Shown piece after piece: positions 38,963 through 47,490 of a stretch of 64,000 nt of DNA. The stretch spans positions 94,572 to 158,571 of the forward strand of contig NZ_BJEQ01000009.1 of the NCBI RefSeq assembly GCF_005405585.1. The letters run 5' to 3'. The notes beneath the pieces are model-generated. The model was given only the letters and a program-made list of their open reading frames with translations, was not told the DNA's origin and ran no database searches. The translations under genes were made by a program, and so were the position numbers. Each line of letters opens with the position of its first letter. Positions within the stretch are counted from its first letter, which is position 1. The DNA comes from Agarivorans sp. Toyoura001 (GTDB lineage: Bacteria; Pseudomonadota; Gammaproteobacteria; Enterobacterales; Celerinatantimonadaceae).

Positions 38963-40390
38963 ATGAAGATTATGGCAGCCAGCGCGCCCTCTCGTAAATT
39001 TAAAGATAAAGACAAAAAGCCCAGAGATTCTCAGATTGATCAGTTAAAGGTGCCACCACACTCCTTAGAAGCTGAGCAAGCTGTTTTGGGCGGCTTAATG
39101 TTAGATAACAATGCTTGGGATAACGTGTCTGAGCTAGTTGTAGAACAAGATTTTTATCAGCGCGCCCACCAATATACTTTTTCTGCCATGCATCGTTTGG
39201 CTGAAGGTGGCCAACCCATTGATTTGGTAACGGTGTCTGAAGAGTTGGAGCGACAAGAACAACTTGATGACATAGGTGGTTTTGCTTATCTAGGCGAAAT
39301 TGCTAAAAACACGCCGAGCGCAGCGAACATTCGGGCCTACGCAGAAATTGTTCGAGAGCGAGCGGTGACGCGTGAATTGATTTCGGTAGCCAATGAAATT
39401 GCCGATAGCTGCTATGAGCCGGCTGGACGTAAAAGTAGTGACTTGCTCGACTTTGCAGAGAGCAAAGTATTTAAAATTGCCGAGTCACGCGCTAATGCCA
39501 ATGAAGGTCCTAAAGAAGTAAAAGGTTTACTGGCACAAACCATTGATAAAATTGAAGAACTGTACAAGTCACCAAACGATGGCGTAACCGGTGTTTCAAC
39601 AGGCTTTGCTGACTTAGATAAGAAAACTGCCGGTTTGCAGGGCTCTGATTTGATCATTGTGGCGGCGCGTCCTTCTATGGGTAAAACCACGTTTGCGATG
39701 AACTTGTGTGAATACGCCGCAATGACTCGCGATAAACCGGTGCTTATCTTTAGTTTAGAGATGCCGGCAGAACAAATTATGATGCGTATGTTGGCCTCGC
39801 TGGGCCGCATTGATCAAACTAAAATTAGAACAGGTGCCTTAGACGATGATGATTGGGCGCGTTTGTCATCGACCATGGGCCTAATGGCCGAAAAATCAAA
39901 AATGTATGTGGATGATTCTTCTGGTCTAACACCTACTGAAGTTCGCTCTCGCGCTCGCCGTGTCGCCCGTGAAGAAGGTGGCTTGAGCATGATTATGATC
40001 GATTACCTGCAGTTGATGCAGGTGCCGGGCTTAAGCGAAAACCGTACCTTAGAAATTGCTGAAATTTCTCGCTCACTTAAATCCTTAGCAAAAGAGCTAA
40101 ATGTACCGGTAGTGGCGCTATCACAGCTTAACCGTAGTTTGGAGCAGCGTGCTGATAAACGTCCGGTGAACTCGGATTTGCGTGAATCGGGCTCTATTGA
40201 GCAGGATGCTGATTTGATTATGTTTATTTATCGCGATGAGGTTTATAACGAAGGCACCGAAAATAAAGGTTTAGCTGAAATCATTATTGGTAAACAACGT
40301 AACGGTCCAATTGGCCGAGTACCACTTACCTTCCAAGGCCAGTTTTCGCGCTTTGATAACTGGGCTGGTGAATTTTACGATGACGAATAA
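38963..40390 (+). CDS. dnaB: Replicative DNA helicase DnaB
   Basis: Hexameric 5'-3' helicase of the chromosomal replisome. The 475-residue protein has an N-terminal collar domain (about 25-130; PPHSLEAEQAVLGGLMLD) and RecA-like domain (about 195-460) with Walker A RPSMGKTTFA, IFSLEMPAEQI, MIMIDYLQLM and the SDLRESGSIEQDADLIMF segment. No intein is present. The start may be ATG 38963 or ATG 38972; no strong ribosome-binding site decides. alr begins 6 nt after the stop codon, the conserved dnaB-alr order. Confidence 0.97.
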   Translation: MKIMAASAPSRKFKDKDKKPRDSQIDQLKVPPHSLEAEQAVLGGLMLDNNAWDNVSELVVEQDFYQRAHQYTFSAMHRLAEGGQPIDLVTVSEELERQEQLDDIGGFAYLGEIAKNTPSAANIRAYAEIVRERAVTRELISVANEIADSCYEPAGRKSSDLLDFAESKVFKIAESRANANEGPKEVKGLLAQTIDKIEELYKSPNDGVTGVSTGFADLDKKTAGLQGSDLIIVAARPSMGKTTFAMNLCEYAAMTRDKPVLIFSLEMPAEQIMMRMLASLGRIDQTKIRTGALDDDDWARLSSTMGLMAEKSKMYVDDSSGLTPTEVRSRARRVAREEGGLSMIMIDYLQLMQVPGLSENRTLEIAEISRSLKSLAKELNVPVVALSQLNRSLEQRADKRPVNSDLRESGSIEQDADLIMFIYRDEVYNEGTENKGLAEIIIGKQRNGPIGRVPLTFQGQFSRFDNWAGEFYDDE

Positions 40391-40396
40391 TTACCA

Positions 40397-41476
40397 ATGA
40401 ATATTGCAAATGCCTTGGTGTCATTGTCAGCCTTAAGACACAACTTCTCAGTATTAAAACAACGCGCACCGAACAGTAAAATTTTGGTGGTGATAAAAGC
40501 CAATGCTTATGGGCATGGCATGCTGGAAGTAGCACAAGGCTTGGCCGATATAGCCGATGGCTTTGCAGTAGCAAGAACCAAAGAAGCACTCGCTCTGCGC
40601 CAAGCAGGGATAGTGGCGCCCATCCTCGCTTTAGAGGGATTTTTTGATAGCCAAGAAGCCCAATCCTTGGCTGAACACAATATTGCTACGGTGATTCACA
40701 GTGAGCAACAGCTGGCACTGATAGAGCCGCTTAAGCTTGCTAAACCACTTGATACATGGGTAAAGCTTGATACCGGCATGCATCGCTTAGGTTTGTTACC
40801 AGAGCAGTTTAAAGCCTTATTGCCACGTTTGAAAAGCTGTAACAATATTCAAGCTAATCTTAAGCTTATCAGCCACTTTGCCTGTGCTGATGATGTTGAG
40901 CACCCGCTAACCCCCCAGCAAATAAAGTGTTTTGAAACGCTAAAAGCGGAGCTTAATGCTGAGTGTTCTCTGGCTAATTCAGCCGGTGTTTTATTGTGGC
41001 CACAAGCACATTCAGATTGGAACCGTCCGGGAATTTCTTTGTACGGCATTTCCCCTCAAAATCACAACAGTGGTGATGATTTTGGATTAATACCAGCCAT
41101 GACCCTGCAATCAAATCTTATCGCGGTACGCGAGCACCCTCAGGGAGAGAGTGTTGGTTACGGTGCTACTTGGCATGCCGAGCAAAATACCAAGTTGGGC
41201 GTGGTAGCAATGGGTTACGGTGACGGTTATCCGCGCAGTGCGCCAAACGGTACACCAGTTTGGTTAAATGGCCGAATAGTACCCATCGTGGGTCGGGTAT
41301 CAATGGACATGTTGTGTGTAGATTTGGGAATTGATAGCCAAGACCAAGTGGGTGACCGGGTTGTGTTGTGGGGCCCTGAGCTACCCGCAGAACGAATTGC
41401 TGAAGCGGTGGACACCATTGCTTACGAGCTTGTCACAAAATTAACCTCTAGAGTTCGTCTCAGTTACACTCAGTAG
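40397..41476 (+). CDS. alr: Alanine racemase
   Basis: PLP enzyme supplying D-alanine for peptidoglycan. The 359-residue protein carries the PLP lysine in VVIKANAYGHG (near 34), KLDTGMHRLG, SLYGISP and the catalytic Tyr region GYGDGYPR (near 267), then GRVSMDML. Length matches the family. It starts 6 nt downstream of dnaB. Confidence 0.96.
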   Translation: MNIANALVSLSALRHNFSVLKQRAPNSKILVVIKANAYGHGMLEVAQGLADIADGFAVARTKEALALRQAGIVAPILALEGFFDSQEAQSLAEHNIATVIHSEQQLALIEPLKLAKPLDTWVKLDTGMHRLGLLPEQFKALLPRLKSCNNIQANLKLISHFACADDVEHPLTPQQIKCFETLKAELNAECSLANSAGVLLWPQAHSDWNRPGISLYGISPQNHNSGDDFGLIPAMTLQSNLIAVREHPQGESVGYGATWHAEQNTKLGVVAMGYGDGYPRSAPNGTPVWLNGRIVPIVGRVSMDMLCVDLGIDSQDQVGDRVVLWGPELPAERIAEAVDTIAYELVTKLTSRVRLSYTQ

Positions 41477-41537
41477 TATTTACAAGTGCCATTATTTAGG
41501 CTATTAATTGGATGCTGAATTATTAATCGTTAATTTG

Positions 41538-41574
41538 ATAGCTTTTATCTATCAAATTAATCGATTAGATCAAT
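41538..41574 (+). promoter_or_regulatory. OxyR operator upstream of the peroxiredoxin gene
   Basis: ATAGCTTTTATCTAT (41538-41552) matches every fixed position of the OxyR unit ATAGNTNNNANCTAT. Exactly 7 nt later, ATCGATTAGATCAAT (41560-41574) matches the second unit at 8 of 10 fixed positions. The first unit is embedded in a longer inverted repeat (TTAATTTGATAG / CTATCAAATTAA). It lies about 70-105 nt before the start codon, as expected for an activator site. Confidence 0.78.
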
Positions 41575-41643
41575 TCGTCTATTCGACAAATTTAGCGCAT
41601 TATTCGTAGCGATATTGATAACCTATTTAACAAGGAATTCGAA

Positions 41644-42249
41644 ATGAGTGTATTAGTTGGTCGTCCTGCTCCAGACTTTACTGCCGCTGCTGTATTAGGT
41701 AACGGTGAAATTGTTGATAGCTTCACTTTAAGTGAGCACATCAAAGGTAAAGCTGCGGTAGTGTTCTTTTACCCGCTAGATTTTACTTTTGTTTGTCCTT
41801 CAGAATTGATTGCTTTTGATCACCGCTTTAAAGATTTCCAAGCTAAAGGTGTTGAAGTAATCGGTGTTTCTATCGATTCACAATTCTCACACAACGCATG
41901 GCGTAACACTGCTATTGAAGATGGTGGTATCGGCCAAGTTCAATACCCTCTAATTGCCGACGTTAAACACGAAATCTGTCAAGCTTACGATGTAGAGCAT
42001 CCAGAAGCTGGCGTAGCGTTCCGTGGTTCTTTCCTAATCGACACCGCTGGTGTTGTTCGTCACCAAGTAGTGAACGACCTTCCACTAGGCCGTAACATTG
42101 ACGAAATGCTACGTATGGTTGACGCATTAAACTTCCACGAAAAGCACGGTGAAGTTTGTCCTGCTCAGTGGGAAGAAGGTAAAGAAGGTATGGACGCAAG
42201 CCCAGAAGGTGTTGCTAAGTACTTGTCTGCTAACGCTGAAGGCCTATAA
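41644..42249 (+). CDS. Typical 2-Cys peroxiredoxin (AhpC/Prx family)
   Basis: Thiol peroxidase reducing H2O2, alkyl hydroperoxides and peroxynitrite. The 201-residue protein has the peroxidatic Cys in DFTFVCPSELIAF (near 52), the resolving Cys in EVCPAQW (near 172) and the GG-containing region near GGIGQ, with the C-terminal extension of the Prx1/AhpC class. It is preceded by AAGGAATTCGAA and a near-consensus OxyR operator, so peroxide induction is likely. No ahpF-type reductase is adjacent, so it probably uses thioredoxin or a reductase elsewhere. Confidence 0.95.
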   Translation: MSVLVGRPAPDFTAAAVLGNGEIVDSFTLSEHIKGKAAVVFFYPLDFTFVCPSELIAFDHRFKDFQAKGVEVIGVSIDSQFSHNAWRNTAIEDGGIGQVQYPLIADVKHEICQAYDVEHPEAGVAFRGSFLIDTAGVVRHQVVNDLPLGRNIDEMLRMVDALNFHEKHGEVCPAQWEEGKEGMDASPEGVAKYLSANAEGL

Positions 42250-42271
42250 GACTTTCGCTAGCCCAGACATT

Positions 42272-42297
42272 AAAAAGCCCGCTAACGCGGGCTTTTT
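42272..42297 (+). terminator. Bidirectional terminator between the peroxiredoxin gene and cheX
   Basis: AAAAAGCCCGC-TAAC-GCGGGCTTTTT: 11-bp stem with A and T tracts on either side, between convergent genes. Confidence 0.94.
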
Positions 42298-42315
42298 GGT
42301 ATCCAATATTTGTGA

Positions 42316-42783
42316 CTACACGTTTTCGAAACAAATCTCGATAGTGGCATTACCATGAATTGAAGAGAAAGGAATCAATACCTTAGGGCCTTCAGTTTTA
42401 TGAGTAATGGTATGCGAAGGGCCTGATACCACCACCGGCGTAGCCATATCGAAATCATAGCCGCTTTCGGCTAACAAACGTTTCGCTCCACCGGTTACCA
42501 TATTGGTAATCTCACCCACCATATCGGTGACTTCTTCATTAATCGAATCAGGGGCTTCGCCTAACATGCGTCGCATAATTTCGATGGCCAATCCTTTATC
42601 AAAACTGATGGATAAAGAGCCTTTGGTTTGTGGGCCAACCATACCAATTAAACCTGATACATCGCCACGCGCGATCTCGTCTTTCTTTACTCCAGGCTTG
42701 CCCGGTTTTAACTCCATTTGAGCCATTGTTTCTAGCACATTTAACAGAGACTTAAGAAATGGGTTTACAAAATTAACGTCCAT
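42316..42783 (-). CDS. cheX: Chemotaxis protein CheX
   Basis: CheC/CheX-family CheY-P phosphatase or related regulator. The 155-residue protein contains the catalytic motif E-x3-N in DMVGEITNMVTGGAKRLL (near 95-112) and the FSSIHGNATIEICF C-terminus of CheX. MDVNFVNPFLKSLLNVLETM is the usual start. It stands alone, away from other chemotaxis genes, as in vibrios and shewanellas. Convergent with the peroxiredoxin gene. Confidence 0.88.
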   Translation of the reverse strand: MDVNFVNPFLKSLLNVLETMAQMELKPGKPGVKKDEIARGDVSGLIGMVGPQTKGSLSISFDKGLAIEIMRRMLGEAPDSINEEVTDMVGEITNMVTGGAKRLLAESGYDFDMATPVVVSGPSHTITHKTEGPKVLIPFSSIHGNATIEICFENV

Positions 42784-43142
42784 AGTGACAGATTACTTCC
42801 TGCTGAGTGAATATGGTCAAAGCCAATAATAGAACCAAAGAGAGGGCTATTTGACTAAAAGCACAAAAATAATTGAGAATTACTTAAGAATCGCACGAGA
42901 TCCGATGAGCTGCAACTATAAGTAATATTTTTAAGATGTGTTTCACTGAATCAATGCGACAGACTTGCTATTAGTAAGTCTGTCGCTTCTTTATTAATAG
43001 CTACGAACAATTTTGAATACTATAAGGCCATTTAAAATAGGAGACTGTAGTCGCCGTAATTCATATGGTAGTTATCTCACCGATATATATTAAAGTGAGC
43101 TGTTGGGTCCACTCTTAAAAACCTTAATCGCAAGGATGTGAA
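42784..43142. other. 359-nt gap with an orphan promoter-like element and hairpin
   Basis: No supported coding frame. It contains a TTGACT -35-like box (42851-42856) with GAGAAT (42875-42880), and about 75 nt later a strong hairpin at 42956-42986. See the small-RNA candidate entry. Confidence 0.6.
42887..42992 (+). ncRNA. Candidate small RNA of about 105 nt
   Basis: Predicted from a promoter-like pair TTGACT-N18-GAGAAT ending at 42880 and a terminator-like hairpin GCGACAGACTT / AAGTCTGTCGC (11 bp, 9-nt loop) followed by TTCTTTATT. The region between has no ribosome-binding site and no good coding frame. The T tract is interrupted, and the hairpin could instead terminate something else; low confidence. 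Confidence 0.3.
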
Positions 43143-43760
43143 ATGAAAAAGTGTGTCACGGTGATTAGCCAAGCTTGCTTAGCTATGTTGTTAACGCCAT
43201 TTGCCGTCGCTGAAGTCGAGCAAAATAGTGAAATGTTTGTGCTTAACTTTGAAGGACTAGACTACGTGCGAACCATTCGTTATACCAAACCTTACCGCGA
43301 CGGCGATCGCTGGGAGATGGGGTCATTTGTTTATGATAAAACAGTGACCGATCAAGGCTTGGTGACTATATTTAATGGTGAATTGAAGTTAGGTAAACAA
43401 AGTGATGGTCGCGTTTTTGTTTATCAAAATGCCAGCGACTACCAGGCAAATAATTGGACCGTTTCACTGATTGTTAATGAGGATCTAACGGGCTCATTTA
43501 TTGATCAAAAAGGCAGTAATGTACATGAGTTTGTAGGTTCTTTTAGCGAAGTAGAAGGGCAGGTGGCTAAAGGTGATGAAGCCTATAGTGACCCGTTATG
43601 GCAAATAGCCTATCGAATACAGCCTAAACAAGGGATATACACGATTAATGGCGTAACAGCCTTTGAAGGCGAAGTGAGTGGTAAACATCGTTGGTTATCA
43701 AACTGGGTATTTGCTGATCGCTTTCAATTTACGAATAAAGATTCTAGCTCCGTTAAATAG
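43143..43760 (+). CDS. Secreted or periplasmic protein of unknown function
   Basis: 205 residues, not recognised. A signal peptide (about 1-23) ends in FAVAEVEQ. The mature part is rich in beta-forming and aromatic residues with strand-like alternation (FVLNFEGLDYVRTIRY, GRVFVYQNASDY, WTVSLIVNEDLTGSFI), suggesting an all-beta fold such as a lipocalin or calycin-like barrel, but no family motif is clear. It has no cysteine after the signal peptide. An AAGGATGTGAA ribosome-binding site precedes the ATG. Monocistronic between cheX and dusA. Confidence 0.72.
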   Translation: MKKCVTVISQACLAMLLTPFAVAEVEQNSEMFVLNFEGLDYVRTIRYTKPYRDGDRWEMGSFVYDKTVTDQGLVTIFNGELKLGKQSDGRVFVYQNASDYQANNWTVSLIVNEDLTGSFIDQKGSNVHEFVGSFSEVEGQVAKGDEAYSDPLWQIAYRIQPKQGIYTINGVTAFEGEVSGKHRWLSNWVFADRFQFTNKDSSSVK

Positions 43761-43901
43761 CCGTCAAAGCTCAATGGTAAATTAGTTAATGCTCCTCAAC
43801 TCATAGTATAATCACTGGCTGATTTGAGCGGCATTCGCAATATGTGTGCTTTAGCTGCTGTAGTTCGTTGATTATTTTACCTTTGTTTAAATGTTGAGCT
43901 C

Positions 43902-44894
43902 ATGACTAAAGATTTACCTTACCAAGCACATCGCTTTTCTGTCGCTCCAATGCTCGATTGGACCGACCGCCACTGCCGTTATTTCCACCGATTAATGACG
44001 AAGAATACCTTGCTGTATACTGAAATGGTGACAACCGGTGCCATTTTGCATGGAAAGGGCGATTACTTAGGGTTTTCGGAGCCAGAACACCCAATAGCCT
44101 TACAACTTGGTGGTTCCAATCCCACAGAGCTTACCGAGTGTGCTAAACGTGCTGAAGACTTAGGTTATGACGAGGTAAACATTAACGTTGGTTGCCCTTC
44201 AGACCGTGTTCAAAACGGTCGTTTTGGCGCTTGTTTAATGGCTGAACCAAACTTGGTGGCCGAGTGTGTCAGCGAAATGCAACATCAGGTAAAAATACCA
44301 GTAACGGTGAAAACTCGGATTGGGATTGATGAGCAAGACAGCTATCAGTTTCTAAAAGACTTTATTGAACCGGCTGCTCAAGCGGGATGCGAAACCTTTA
44401 TTATTCATGCGCGTAAAGCGTGGTTATCTGGCTTAAGCCCTAAACAGAATCGTGACATTCCGCCGCTTGATTACTCTCGCGCTTATCAAGTAAAAAAAGA
44501 TTATCCTCAACTCACCATTAGTGTAAATGGCGGTATCAATAGCTTAGAGCAAGCTGAACAACACTTAACCCACCTTGACGGGGTAATGTTGGGGCGCGAG
44601 GTTTACCAAAATCCTTATTTATTAGCTGAGGTGGATCAACGGATCTTTGACGATCACTCTCCCCAGTTAAGTCGACATCAGGTCGCTGAGTTAATGCTAC
44701 CGTATATTGAGCAGCATCTAGCTCAGGGTGGGCGTTTGCAGCACATTAGCCGTCATATACTTGGTTTATTTCAAGGTTGCGTAGGTGCAAGAGCTTGGCG
44801 TCGTCACCTTAGTGAGAATGCGCATAAGTCTGGCGCGGGCATAGAGGTAATGCAAGCCGCGCTGGCATTGGTCCCCGAGCATCAAGACGCATAA
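43902..44894 (+). CDS. dusA: tRNA-dihydrouridine(20/20a) synthase DusA
   Basis: Flavin enzyme reducing uridine 20/20a in the D-loop of tRNA. The 330-residue protein has the N-terminal [18 protein letters not shown], the catalytic Cys in [19 protein letters not shown], the FMN and substrate residues in KTRIGIDE and [18 protein letters not shown] (DusA-specific), then NGGI and MLGRE. A TATAAT box lies about 95 nt upstream (near 43811). An intrinsic terminator follows. Confidence 0.96.
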   Translation: MTKDLPYQAHRFSVAPMLDWTDRHCRYFHRLMTKNTLLYTEMVTTGAILHGKGDYLGFSEPEHPIALQLGGSNPTELTECAKRAEDLGYDEVNINVGCPSDRVQNGRFGACLMAEPNLVAECVSEMQHQVKIPVTVKTRIGIDEQDSYQFLKDFIEPAAQAGCETFIIHARKAWLSGLSPKQNRDIPPLDYSRAYQVKKDYPQLTISVNGGINSLEQAEQHLTHLDGVMLGREVYQNPYLLAEVDQRIFDDHSPQLSRHQVAELMLPYIEQHLAQGGRLQHISRHILGLFQGCVGARAWRRHLSENAHKSGAGIEVMQAALALVPEHQDA

Positions 44895-44917
44895 ATACAG
44901 CTCGCTTTATCGTTAAT

Positions 44918-44944
44918 AACTGGCCGCTTAATGCGGCCAGTTTG
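44918..44944 (+). terminator. Intrinsic terminator after dusA
   Basis: AACTGGCCGC-TTAAT-GCGGCCAGTT followed by TGTT; 10-bp stem with a weak T tract. Confidence 0.75.
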
Positions 44945-45010
44945 TTATCTGGCATAGCCCTTGCTATCACTACCTGCGAAGAGTCAGCTTTTTGTCAGGA
45001 GAGTGAAACA

Positions 45011-45649
45011 ATGGAATTTTTAAGTCGTTTAATCGCCCGTTGGGGGGTATTAGACATTTTAATGGCGTGGCTATTAATCGCTAGTGGTTTGCTGTTAATG
45101 ATACCAAACCAATGGCTACCCGAAGCCAGCATAAATAGTCAACTGAGCTTAGTGCTTACTTTTAGTTGTGTAGTGGGTTTAGCCTATTTTATTAGCCGTG
45201 GCTTGCTGCTATTAGTGACTAGCTTAAGTGGGGCAGTTCAACATCGCAAAGAGCTACAGCGTTTGTCGTCAATGGTTGCGTGTTTAGATCATTCTGAACG
45301 AGCGATTCTACGTGAGTTTATTATTGCTCGACGCAGTGTTTTAAGTTTGCCTCTCAAGGAACCGGCAGTGGTTAACTTATTGGAGAATGGGGTACTTAAA
45401 CCGATTAATCAGCAGCATGTGCAAGAACAGCGTAGTAACGTTGACATGATGATTAACTTGGCAGCACGACCATTATTAAGTTACAAAGCCTTGGGGTTGC
45501 CAGTGGGTAAATTAAACGAGGAACAGATTGAGCATTTAAAATCAATTCGCCCTCGCTTTTTACAGCCTGACTACAAAGCTAACCGTACTCACTCGGGGAA
45601 GTTATTTAGGATCCGAGCGGGTGAAGCAGAGAGCCAAACAGCCGCATAA
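45011..45649 (+). CDS. Membrane protein resembling superinfection-exclusion protein B (SieB family)
   Basis: 212 residues from ATG 45011 (AGGAGAG 7 nt upstream; longer in-frame starts are less likely). Two membrane helices near 14-33 and 47-72 are followed by a soluble helical domain (about 75-212; LDHSERAILREFIIARR). The pattern resembles the SieB family (phage exclusion in phage P22/lambda), members of which also occur as chromosomal genes without a known role. No phage genes are nearby. Convergent with mgsA, with only 8 nt between stop codons. Confidence 0.6.
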   Translation: MEFLSRLIARWGVLDILMAWLLIASGLLLMIPNQWLPEASINSQLSLVLTFSCVVGLAYFISRGLLLLVTSLSGAVQHRKELQRLSSMVACLDHSERAILREFIIARRSVLSLPLKEPAVVNLLENGVLKPINQQHVQEQRSNVDMMINLAARPLLSYKALGLPVGKLNEEQIEHLKSIRPRFLQPDYKANRTHSGKLFRIRAGEAESQTAA

Positions 45650-45657
45650 CGTGCTGC

Positions 45658-46113
45658 TTATTTTGTGCGTTGTTTCAGGTAACCTGCATAGTCAGGAACA
45701 TCTACCGAAAACTCCTGATTGAAATGACGGCTGGCTAAGATAAAGTCAGCCGTTGCTTGGTTTGTTGCCATAGGAATGTTCCATACCGCAGCCAAGCGCA
45801 GCAAGGCTTTTACATCTGGGTCATGAGGTACCGCATCTAATGGATCCCAGAAAAAGATCATTAAATCTATTTTCCCTTCCGCGATCATCGCTCCCAGTTG
45901 TTGGTCACCGCCCATTGGGCCACTTAATAGTGCTTCTACCTCAAAGCCCTGTTGTGATAATAAAGTGCCGGTAGTACCAGTGCCAAATAACTGATGTTGT
46001 ACTAATGCTTTTTGGTGGATCTTAGCCCATTTTATTAGCGCGCTCTTTTTATTATCATGAGCCACTAAGGCAATGCGTTTTCGCTCGTGCATTTTGCGAG
46101 TTGTTGTATCCAT
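45658..46113 (-). CDS. mgsA: Methylglyoxal synthase
   Basis: Converts dihydroxyacetone phosphate to methylglyoxal and phosphate, a bypass of lower glycolysis under phosphate limitation. The 151-residue protein has the family motifs [16 protein letters not shown], the phosphate-binding [14 protein letters not shown] and the catalytic Asp region [23 protein letters not shown] (its core: [18 protein letters not shown]). Length equals E. coli MgsA within one residue. Its promoter faces the SRAP gene, with 113 nt between starts. Confidence 0.96.
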   Translation of the reverse strand: MDTTTRKMHERKRIALVAHDNKKSALIKWAKIHQKALVQHQLFGTGTTGTLLSQQGFEVEALLSGPMGGDQQLGAMIAEGKIDLMIFFWDPLDAVPHDPDVKALLRLAAVWNIPMATNQATADFILASRHFNQEFSVDVPDYAGYLKQRTK

Positions 46114-46226
46114 GCTACCTCTTAAATACTCTTAGATTGAAAGCCTTTACTGCAGATTATGTTACTGTTTGTATTTACTATTAGCTAGCGATAGCAGACA
46201 GAACATAAGGGTAGGGATCGCAAAAC

Positions 46227-46796
46227 GTGTGCGGCAGTGTGATGATTGGTGGTGAATACGAAATACGACAAGTAATTGGCGTAGATTCGTTATTTTTAGA
46301 TTTTGGTGAAACTAAGCAATATCGACCCAGCGAGTCTTTGCCTGCGATAACTTTTGCGCAAGGTAAACTAACTTGTGAACACTATCTCTGGGGAGTTCAG
46401 CATTCTCAAACGAGCCAGTTAATCATTAATGCTCGGGCAGAAACCGCTGCAGATAAAGCAATGTTTAGCCAAGCTTGGTTAAATCAGCGTTGTTTACTTC
46501 CCGTTAAAGCCTGGCATGAGTGGCGCAATCAGGAACGTTTCGAATTTCGTCTAAACCATAGCCACTTGCTGTTATTAGGCGCTTTGTATATTCGCCAACA
46601 CCAACATGAGCAAGCTCGGTTGGTAGTGCTAACTCAAAATGCGAGCAGTCAATTAACGCAATACCATCACCGTATGCCTTTATTGTTTGAGTTAGAAAGC
46701 GGATTAGCTTGGCTTGCTGGTCAAGCGTCTCAATCTAAACCTCAACAGTTTCATTATCATGTCTCTAGCAATAGCCCGCAGCTAGGTTTGTTTTAG
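46227..46796 (+). CDS. SOS response-associated peptidase family protein (SRAP/YedK/HMCES-like)
   Basis: Family members crosslink covalently to abasic sites in single-stranded DNA through Cys2. The 189-residue protein begins MCGS, so Cys2 becomes N-terminal after Met removal. The family's NARAET segment (near 70), the Glu in WHEWR (near 97) and the catalytic His in YHHRMPLLF (near 151) are all present. It is shorter than E. coli YedK (about 222), because insertions near the start are lacking, so it is a compact or divergent member. Monocistronic or co-transcribed with the next gene (48-nt gap). Confidence 0.88.
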   Translation: MCGSVMIGGEYEIRQVIGVDSLFLDFGETKQYRPSESLPAITFAQGKLTCEHYLWGVQHSQTSQLIINARAETAADKAMFSQAWLNQRCLLPVKAWHEWRNQERFEFRLNHSHLLLLGALYIRQHQHEQARLVVLTQNASSQLTQYHHRMPLLFELESGLAWLAGQASQSKPQQFHYHVSSNSPQLGLF

Positions 46797-46844
46797 TTTG
46801 TTCGCGATAAAGTCAGCGATACTATTTTTTAATCGGAGTGAGCG

Positions 46845-47432
46845 ATGATTTACATTTTTGGTTATGGCAGTTTAATTGATACTGATTGCCGCCAGTGCAC
46901 CTTTCCCGGAGAACATGCCTATGCGGCGCGCTTACACGGGTATCAGCGTTACTGGAGCGGTTTAAAGAGTGCCGAAGACCGTTCTGCCGTAGTCATTACT
47001 CCAGATAGTAATGCTAGCGTAAACGGGGTACTGATTCCGTTTGACGAGACATTCTTGCCAGAGTTAGATAAGCGAGAACAAGACTACGACCGTGTATTGC
47101 TTGATGTTCAACAACTTGATTTGCTCGACGATTTGCCCGGTGAAGTTGTTAAGATCTATACCTATGTGGCAAAGGAGTATTGGCACCCACAAACGAACAG
47201 CCCCATTTTACAAACCTACTTAGATGTATGTTTACGTGGGTGTTTAGCGGTAAATGAAGAATATGCACGAGAGTTTTTATTGTCGACTAACTATTGGGTA
47301 AATCATTGGCAGGATGATCGCCATCAACCTCTTTATCCACGGGCGATTAACATGAGTGCTTTAGCCTTGGATCAAATTGATTCAATCTTGAATGATATGG
47401 CGCATTTAGCTGAGCTAAAACCGAGTAAATAG
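46845..47432 (+). CDS. Gamma-glutamylcyclotransferase-like protein
   Basis: 195 residues with the GGCT fold signature YGSL at positions 7-10 (IFGYGSLID), a central Glu in PELDKREQDYDRV (near 73) that is the likely general base, and beta strands GVLIPFD and VKIYTYVAKEY. It could act on gamma-glutamyl peptides, or be a relative of ChaC or AIG2-like proteins; the exact substrate is not deducible. The start follows a GGAG ribosome-binding site. A strong terminator lies 8 nt after the stop. Confidence 0.78.
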   Translation: MIYIFGYGSLIDTDCRQCTFPGEHAYAARLHGYQRYWSGLKSAEDRSAVVITPDSNASVNGVLIPFDETFLPELDKREQDYDRVLLDVQQLDLLDDLPGEVVKIYTYVAKEYWHPQTNSPILQTYLDVCLRGCLAVNEEYAREFLLSTNYWVNHWQDDRHQPLYPRAINMSALALDQIDSILNDMAHLAELKPSK

Positions 47433-47440
47433 CAGCCATA

Positions 47441-47467
47441 AAAAAAGGCGCCTAAGGCGCCTTTTTT
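47441..47467. terminator. Bidirectional terminator between the GGCT-like gene and pyk
   Basis: AAAAAAGGCGCC-TAA-GGCGCCTTTTTT: 12-bp stem with A and T tracts, between convergent genes, serving both. Confidence 0.95.
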
Positions 47468-47490
47468 ACTTCAATTCAGTAAACGTAAAA

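Noticed and set aside
46164..46183. LexA-like sequence before the SRAP gene (TACTGT followed by AT-rich DNA)
   Set aside because: Only the left half matches CTGT-N8-ACAG; the right half has two mismatches in the core.
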